Source: Aquificaceae bacterium (GTDB lineage Bacteria; Aquificota; Aquificia; Aquificales; Aquificaceae). From it: 16,806 bases of DNA. A program made the position numbers and the translations under genes. Location: assembly GCA_015487535.1 (NCBI GenBank), contig WFPN01000151.1, positions 1 to 16,806 on the forward strand, given 5' to 3'. Positions 13,085 to 16,806 of this stretch are shown piece after piece (positions within the stretch are counted from its first letter, which is position 1; each line of letters starts with the position of its first letter). Below the pieces are notes generated by a model, which saw only the letters and a list, made by a program, of their open reading frames with translations, searched no databases and had not been told where the DNA came from.

Positions 13085-13782
13085 AGCTGAGTTTTCTGAA
13101 GAGCTACGGGGCCTTCAGTGTGGAGGCTGAGTTTAGCTTCGGGATAGGTATAAACGTTATCCTCGGACCCTCTGGATGTGGAAAGACAACCACGCTGAGG
13201 GTTATGTGTGGCTTGGAGAGGCCGGAAAAGGGCTTCATGAGGTGCTGCGACGAGATCTTCTTCGATACAGGGAAGGGGATCTTCCTCCCTCCCCAAAAGA
13301 GAAGGATCGGGATAGTCTTCCAAGAAGACAACCTTTTACCCCGCCTCACAGTCAGAGAGAACATAGAGTTTGCGGCCAAAAAGTCGGGACGGAGGTTCGA
13401 GGTAGAAGATCTAATTGAGAGGTTCGGTATAGGGAAGCTCCAGAACCGATACCCGGCTGAGCTGTCCGGAGGGGAGAGGCAAAGGGTCGCCATAATCAGG
13501 GCGATAGCCTACGGGCCCAGGGCTTTACTCATGGACGAGCCCTTCGCCAGCCTGGACTTCAAGAGGAAGCTTGGCATAATAGAGTTCATAAGGGAGCTGA
13601 GGCTCCAGATCCCGATAGTGATAGTTACCCACGATCCGCTGGAGGCCTTGCTGCTGGCGGACCGTGTCTTCTTAATGGATGAGGGGAGGAAGGTAGCTGA
13701 AGGTGGGAAGGAGCTCGTGAGGGAGTACTTCAGAGGCGTGGAGGAGATAGTGAACTCACCTAGTCCTCCTGCAACTTCTTGA
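13069..13782 (+). CDS. modC: Molybdate/tungstate ABC transporter ATP-binding protein, without a Mop domain
   Basis: ABC ATPase of 237 residues. Walker A is GPSGCGKT (33-40), the Q-loop is at Gln85 (VFQEDNLLP), the signature is LSGGERQ (132-138), Walker B is LLMDEPFASLD (Asp156, Glu157), and the switch His188 is in VTHDP. All catalytic parts are intact. Classical ModC is about 350 residues and ends in a molybdate-binding Mop/TOBE domain; this one stops soon after the ATPase domain, so it lacks that sensor, as in some archaeal-type molybdate/tungstate transporters. The ATG at 13069 overlaps modB by 16 bases. The last 23 bases overlap the convergent rnc gene. Assignment as ModC rests on its neighbours. 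Confidence 0.9.
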   Translation: MGKGIELSFLKSYGAFSVEAEFSFGIGINVILGPSGCGKTTTLRVMCGLERPEKGFMRCCDEIFFDTGKGIFLPPQKRRIGIVFQEDNLLPRLTVRENIEFAAKKSGRRFEVEDLIERFGIGKLQNRYPAELSGGERQRVAIIRAIAYGPRALLMDEPFASLDFKRKLGIIEFIRELRLQIPIVIVTHDPLEALLLADRVFLMDEGRKVAEGGKELVREYFRGVEEIVNSPSPPATS

Positions 13783-14425
13783 CCAACCTCTTGGCAGCTT
13801 CCTGCTCGGCCTCCTTCTTGCTCCTGCCCTTCCCCACGGCGGATATGCCCCTTATAGAGCTCTCCACGGTGAATACCTTGGCGTGCTCTGGTCCCTCCAC
13901 GCTTATCACCCTGTAGGTAGGCCTCTCCCTCCACCTCTTCTGGGTTATCTCCTGAAGCATCGTTTTGTAATCCTTTTTTATCCTGTGATTTCTAACTGTA
14001 TCGACTATCTTCTCCCTGAAGAGTCTCTTAAATAGGTCCTTCACCAGGTTGCAGTCCCTCCCGCTGTCCACGTATATGGCGGCCCAGAGGGCCTCGAACA
14101 CGTCACCTACGATAGAGACGTTCTTCTTTCCCCTGCTTATGAGTATGTACTCAGGGAGCTCCAGCTCCTGGGCAAGCTCGTAAAAAAACTCTTCGCTTAT
14201 CAGGTAAGCCTTGAGGGACGCGAGAACTCCCTCCCTCTTTCCCGGAAACTCCTCAACGAGTATATCCACCACTATAAAGTTTAAGAGGGCGTCCCCCAGG
14301 AACTCTAAGGTCTCGTAGTGGGAGGTCCCCTTCTCCCTCGCGTAGGAAACGTGTGTAAAGGCCTGCTTAAGGAGATCTTTATTCTTGAAGGTGTACCCTA
14401 TCCTGCTCTCGAGCCTCTCATACAT
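13760..14425 (-). CDS. rnc: Ribonuclease III
   Basis: Double-strand-specific ribonuclease of 221 residues, processing rRNA precursors and some mRNAs. The signature YETLEFLGDALLNF (37-50) holds Glu38, Glu41 and Asp45, and VGDVFEALWAAIY (107-119) holds Asp108 and Glu111, so the metal site is complete. The usual Arg of the ERLEFLGD motif is Thr here. A double-stranded RNA binding domain follows at about 148-219 (DYKTMLQEITQKR, then GRSKKEAEQEAAKRLVKKL). The ATG at 14425 overlaps the fabF stop by eight bases. Last gene of the fabG-acpP-fabF-rnc unit; its stop lies inside the end of modC. Confidence 0.97.
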   Translation of the reverse strand: MYERLESRIGYTFKNKDLLKQAFTHVSYAREKGTSHYETLEFLGDALLNFIVVDILVEEFPGKREGVLASLKAYLISEEFFYELAQELELPEYILISRGKKNVSIVGDVFEALWAAIYVDSGRDCNLVKDLFKRLFREKIVDTVRNHRIKKDYKTMLQEITQKRWRERPTYRVISVEGPEHAKVFTVESSIRGISAVGKGRSKKEAEQEAAKRLVKKLQED

Positions 14426-15668
14426 CCTCTATCTTTTTGAAGACTAGGCAGGCGTTCGTCCCCCCGAAGCCAAAGGAGTTTGATAGAACTACCTTTACGT
14501 CCATCTCCACAGCCTCGTTGGGAACGTAATCAAGATCGCACTCGGGATCGGGGTTCTCCAGGTTTATCGTGGGAGGTATTATCCCCGTTTCTACCGTCTT
14601 CACCGAGGCTACCGCCTCCACAGCCCCGGCGGCCCCGAGCAGATGTCCTATCATCGACTTGTTGGAGCTTATCTTGAGCTTGTAGGCGTGATCCTTGAAG
14701 AGCTGCTTTATAGCCATGGTCTCCACCTTGTCGTTCAGGGGTGTGGAGGTTCCGTGAGCGTTTATGTAATCCACCTCGTCCGGGTTGAGCCCTGCGTCCT
14801 CCAGAGCCAGCTTCATGCACTCGTAAGCACCCTCCCCGCACTCGTGGGGAGCGGTTATGTGGTAAGCGTCGTCCGTGGCCCCGTATCCAACGAGCTCCGC
14901 GTAGATCTTCGCTCCCCTTGCCTTAGCACGCTCGTACTCTTCCAGTACAAGGATACCCGCACCCTCTCCCATTACGAAGCCGTCCCTGTCCTTGTCGAAG
15001 GGCCTAGACGCCTTTTGGGGTTCATCGTTCCTCGTAGAGAGCGCCCTCATGACAGCAAAGCCAGCCACCCCCAGGGGGGTTATAGCGGCTTCCGTTCCCC
15101 CGGCGATAGCCGCGTCTATGTCTCCCACCTGTATCATCCTGAAGGCGTCCCCTATAGAGTGGTTCCCCGTAGCGCAGGCAGAAACCACGCAGTAGTTGGG
15201 GCCCTTGAAGCCGTGTCTTATCGCCACGTACCCGGCCCCCATATTTGATATTCCGTAGGGTATGAAGAAGGGGGATACCCTCCTCGCGCCCTTCTGGGTT
15301 ATGACCGAGTGCTCCCTCTCTATGTCCCTGAGCCCACCTATGCCGGTTCCTATTATCACGCCGACCTTGAGGGGGTCGTACCCGGCCTCCTTTATACCGC
15401 TGTCCCTTATTGCCTCCTCCGCAGCCGCGACCGCGTACTGAACGAAAACCGAAAGCCGGCTCGCCTCCTTCTTGTCCATAAAATCTAAGGGATCGAAGTC
15501 CCTGACCTCACCCGCTATCTTGACGTTGAGGCCGAACTCATCAGGATCGAAGCCTTTTATCAGATCTATACCGCTTACACCCTTTACGAGGTTTCTCCAG
15601 AACCTATCTACACCGGTACCTATGGGAGTGACTGCCCCCAGGCCGGTTACAACTACCCTTCTCCTCAT
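14418..15668 (-). CDS. fabF: 3-oxoacyl-[acyl-carrier-protein] synthase II
   Basis: Condensing enzyme of 416 residues, extending acyl chains with malonyl-ACP in fatty acid synthesis. The catalytic triad is Cys165 in VVSACATGNH, His305 in NAHGTSTPLND and His342 in SMIGHLLGAAGAVEA, with Lys337 just before. NSFGFGGTNACLVF closes the fold. The length is the usual one for FabF and the His-His pair excludes FabH. The ATG at 15668 overlaps the acpP stop in ATGA, and AGGT lies upstream. Product ACP is encoded immediately before it. Confidence 0.97.
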   Translation of the reverse strand: MRRRVVVTGLGAVTPIGTGVDRFWRNLVKGVSGIDLIKGFDPDEFGLNVKIAGEVRDFDPLDFMDKKEASRLSVFVQYAVAAAEEAIRDSGIKEAGYDPLKVGVIIGTGIGGLRDIEREHSVITQKGARRVSPFFIPYGISNMGAGYVAIRHGFKGPNYCVVSACATGNHSIGDAFRMIQVGDIDAAIAGGTEAAITPLGVAGFAVMRALSTRNDEPQKASRPFDKDRDGFVMGEGAGILVLEEYERAKARGAKIYAELVGYGATDDAYHITAPHECGEGAYECMKLALEDAGLNPDEVDYINAHGTSTPLNDKVETMAIKQLFKDHAYKLKISSNKSMIGHLLGAAGAVEAVASVKTVETGIIPPTINLENPDPECDLDYVPNEAVEMDVKVVLSNSFGFGGTNACLVFKKIEDV

Positions 15669-15901
15669 CCACCTACCTTTTCCTTGAGGTAGTTGATCAC
15701 GTCCCCGACCGTCTGTATCTTCTCAGCATCCTCGTCAGGTATCTCTATGCCGAACTCCTCCTCGAAGGCCATGATAAGCTCTACTACGTCGAGGGAGTCC
15801 GCTCCCAAGTCTTCTATGAACTTAGCCTCGGGGGTTATCTTGTCCGCCTCCACACCCAGCTGGTCGGCTATGATCTCCTTGATCCTCTCCTCGATAGCCA
15901 T
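15665..15901 (-). CDS. acpP: Acyl carrier protein
   Basis: Acidic protein of 78 residues that carries growing acyl chains on 4'-phosphopantetheine. The attachment site is Ser36 in the DSLD motif (LGADSLDVVELIMAFEEEF), and helices I and IV are present. The ATG at 15901 is chosen because GGAGGTG lies about eight bases upstream; an in-frame TTG 15 bases earlier would put the start inside that ribosome binding site. It sits 26 bases after fabG and overlaps fabF by four bases. Confidence 0.97.
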   Translation of the reverse strand: MAIEERIKEIIADQLGVEADKITPEAKFIEDLGADSLDVVELIMAFEEEFGIEIPDEDAEKIQTVGDVINYLKEKVGG

Positions 15902-15927
15902 CTTCTTCACCTCCAAGCAGATTTTAT

Positions 15928-16671
15928 CTAAAAGAGACCTCCGTTAACATGAATTACCTCACCCGTAATGTATCCGGCCATGTCCGAAGCCAGGAAGAGA
16001 ACTACGTTCGCCACATCCTCCGGCTTTCCAAACCTGTTCATGGGTATCTGGTTCAGGAATCCCTGCTTTATGTCCTCGGGAAGATCTTCGGTCATGTCGG
16101 TCTCTATGAAACCCGGGGCTACCGCGTTTACAGTTATGTTCCTCGAAGCGAGCTCCTTTGCGAGTGTCTTGGTAAAGCCGATCAGACCAGCTTTGGCGGA
16201 AGAGTAGTTGGCCTGGCCTACGTTGCCTATGAAGGCAACCACCGAGGACATGTTTATTATCCTCCCCCATCTCTTCTTCATCATCCCCTTGACCGAGAGC
16301 TGTGTGACTAGAAAGGTCCCAGTCAGGTTTACCCTTATTATCTCCTCCCAGTCCTCGAGCTTCATCCTCACAAAGAGGGTGTCCCTGTTCATACCAGCGT
16401 TGTTCACCAGTATGTCCACGCCTCCGAACCTATCCGTAATTCTTTTGAAGGCTCCCTCCACCGATTCTTTTACGCCTATGTCCATCCCCACAGCGAAGGT
16501 CTCGCTCCCCGTTTTTTCCCTTATCTCTTTCGCAACCTCGACCGCCCTGTCCTCGCTCCTGCCTGTGATTATGACCGTTGCCCCAGCTTCGGCGAGTTTC
16601 TCGGCCGTGGCCCTGCCTATACCTCGGGTTGAACCTGTAACCAGGGCTACTTTACCGGAGAGGTTTAACAT
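15928..16671 (-). CDS. fabG: 3-oxoacyl-[acyl-carrier-protein] reductase
   Basis: Short-chain dehydrogenase of 247 residues that reduces 3-oxoacyl-ACP with NADPH. The nucleotide motif TGSTRGIG is at 12-19, NNAG at 90-93, the catalytic serine in MSSVV (142-143), and YSSAK (Tyr156, Lys160) follows. GFIETDMTEDLP and YITGEVIHVNGGLF at the end are FabG-typical. The ATG at 16671 has no ribosome binding site but lies 11 bases after an extended -10 element, so the leader is very short. First gene of the leftward fabG-acpP-fabF-rnc unit and divergent from a lipoprotein gene. Confidence 0.96.
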   Translation of the reverse strand: MLNLSGKVALVTGSTRGIGRATAEKLAEAGATVIITGRSEDRAVEVAKEIREKTGSETFAVGMDIGVKESVEGAFKRITDRFGGVDILVNNAGMNRDTLFVRMKLEDWEEIIRVNLTGTFLVTQLSVKGMMKKRWGRIINMSSVVAFIGNVGQANYSSAKAGLIGFTKTLAKELASRNITVNAVAPGFIETDMTEDLPEDIKQGFLNQIPMNRFGKPEDVANVVLFLASDMAGYITGEVIHVNGGLF

Positions 16672-16682
16672 GATTGCGAGAA

Positions 16683-16691
16683 CTTATAGCA
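16683..16691 (-). promoter_or_regulatory. Extended -10 promoter for fabG
   Basis: The minus strand reads TGC-TATAAG, an extended -10 (TGn plus a four- to five-of-six hexamer). The -35 at 17 bases (TAGCAA, 16706-16711) is poor, as expected for extended -10 promoters. The predicted start of transcription is a few bases before the fabG ATG. Confidence 0.45.
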
Positions 16692-16706
16692 GATTTGCCC
16701 CCGAAT

Positions 16707-16715
16707 TGCTATATT
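16707..16715 (+). promoter_or_regulatory. Extended -10 promoter for the lipoprotein gene
   Basis: TGC-TATATT is an extended -10 ending seven bases before the ATG at 16723, so transcription would begin at or next to the start codon. TATAGCA (16685-16691) and TGCTATA (16707-16713) form a perfect 7-bp inverted repeat, so this element mirrors the fabG one. Confidence 0.45.
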
Positions 16716-16722
16716 AGAGACG

Positions 16723-16806
16723 ATGGGAGGGTTTTTAAGCCTTGCGATAACCCTTTTAACGTTCATCCTCATCTCGTGTTCGGAAAAACCGAAGGATCTT
16801 AAAACC
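16723..16806 (+). CDS. Lipoprotein, N-terminal 28 residues (partial at right edge)
   Basis: From the ATG at 16723 the frame stays open to the window end. It encodes a short signal peptide with a hydrophobic core (FLSLAITLLTFI) and a lipobox LISC, with the lipidated cysteine at residue 19, then SEKPKDLKT. It should therefore be an inner- or outer-membrane anchored lipoprotein. The family cannot be told from 28 residues. Only a weak GAG lies before the ATG, which follows an extended -10 element by seven bases. Confidence 0.65.
   Translation, partial: MGGFLSLAITLLTFILISCSEKPKDLKT

Noticed and set aside
14643..15248. 201-residue open frame opposite fabF
   Set aside because: Antisense shadow of a well-conserved gene; no domain, no start signals.
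15902..15916. TTG start for acpP five codons upstream
   Set aside because: The TTG is part of the ribosome binding site region that serves the ATG at 15901.
16208..16717. 169-residue open frame opposite fabG
   Set aside because: Antisense shadow; a Ser/Pro/Thr/Val-rich product typical of reading the complement of Lys/Glu-rich codons.
1..16806. CRISPR arrays, insertion sequences, integrase or phage genes, long direct repeats
   Set aside because: None seen. Codon use looks uniform and intergenic space is too small to hold arrays or element ends.

Overview
This window reads as an ordinary stretch of chromosome from a thermophilic bacterium of the Aquificales, most likely the Aquificaceae (the Aquifex / Hydrogenobacter group). 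The reasons are a metal-independent, phosphoglycerate-mutase-like phosphoserine phosphatase very close to what I recall of Hydrogenobacter thermophilus PspA, a two-CXXC protein disulfide oxidoreductase of the hyperthermophile type, Lys/Glu-rich proteins, heavy use of AGG, AGA and ATA codons, and extremely tight gene packing. I see no mobile element, CRISPR array, phage gene or resistance gene. Gene density is near 100 percent; no gene-free stretch exceeds about 80 bases.

Layout. (1) Positions 1-1919, minus strand: htpX (membrane protease), pspA (serine synthesis), then the start of a secreted TPR-like protein that runs off the left edge. (2) 1999-4615, plus strand: phoH, ybeY, an AMMECR1-family gene and endonuclease V, each overlapping the next. 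(3) 4668-6078, plus: the disulfide oxidoreductase pdo, overlapped by a ferredoxin-reductase-like flavoprotein. (4) 6075-6960, minus: tRNA-Leu(GAG) followed within 16 bases of its CCA end by a short Gfo/Idh/MocA-type dehydrogenase gene. (5) 6989-8697, plus: a thiE/tenI-family gene, a TetR-type regulator and folE. (6) 8713-11672, plus: secG, prmC, a CNNM/CorC-like membrane protein and radC, again overlapping. (7) 11709-13782, plus: modA-modB-modC for molybdate or tungstate uptake, preceded by a near-consensus promoter whose spacer is filled by a palindrome. (8) 13760-16671, minus: fabG-acpP-fabF-rnc, the conserved fatty-acid and RNase III cluster. (9) 16723 to the right edge, plus: the start of a lipoprotein gene.

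The genes are mostly housekeeping, and I did not find a clear new defence or metabolic system. What stands out is genome architecture. Several start codons sit only 5-11 bases after a -10 element and have no Shine-Dalgarno sequence, which suggests leaderless or near-leaderless mRNAs; modA is the strongest case. Two upstream genes (phoH, secG) carry low-complexity C-terminal tails that exist only where they overlap the next gene. Convergent genes overlap at their stop codons, leaving no room for intrinsic terminators. Divergent promoters overlap so closely that the two polymerases should exclude each other. The most interesting functional leads are the pdo-flavoprotein pair, the modA operator, and a thiE-family protein that has lost several catalytic residues of true thiamine-phosphate synthase.
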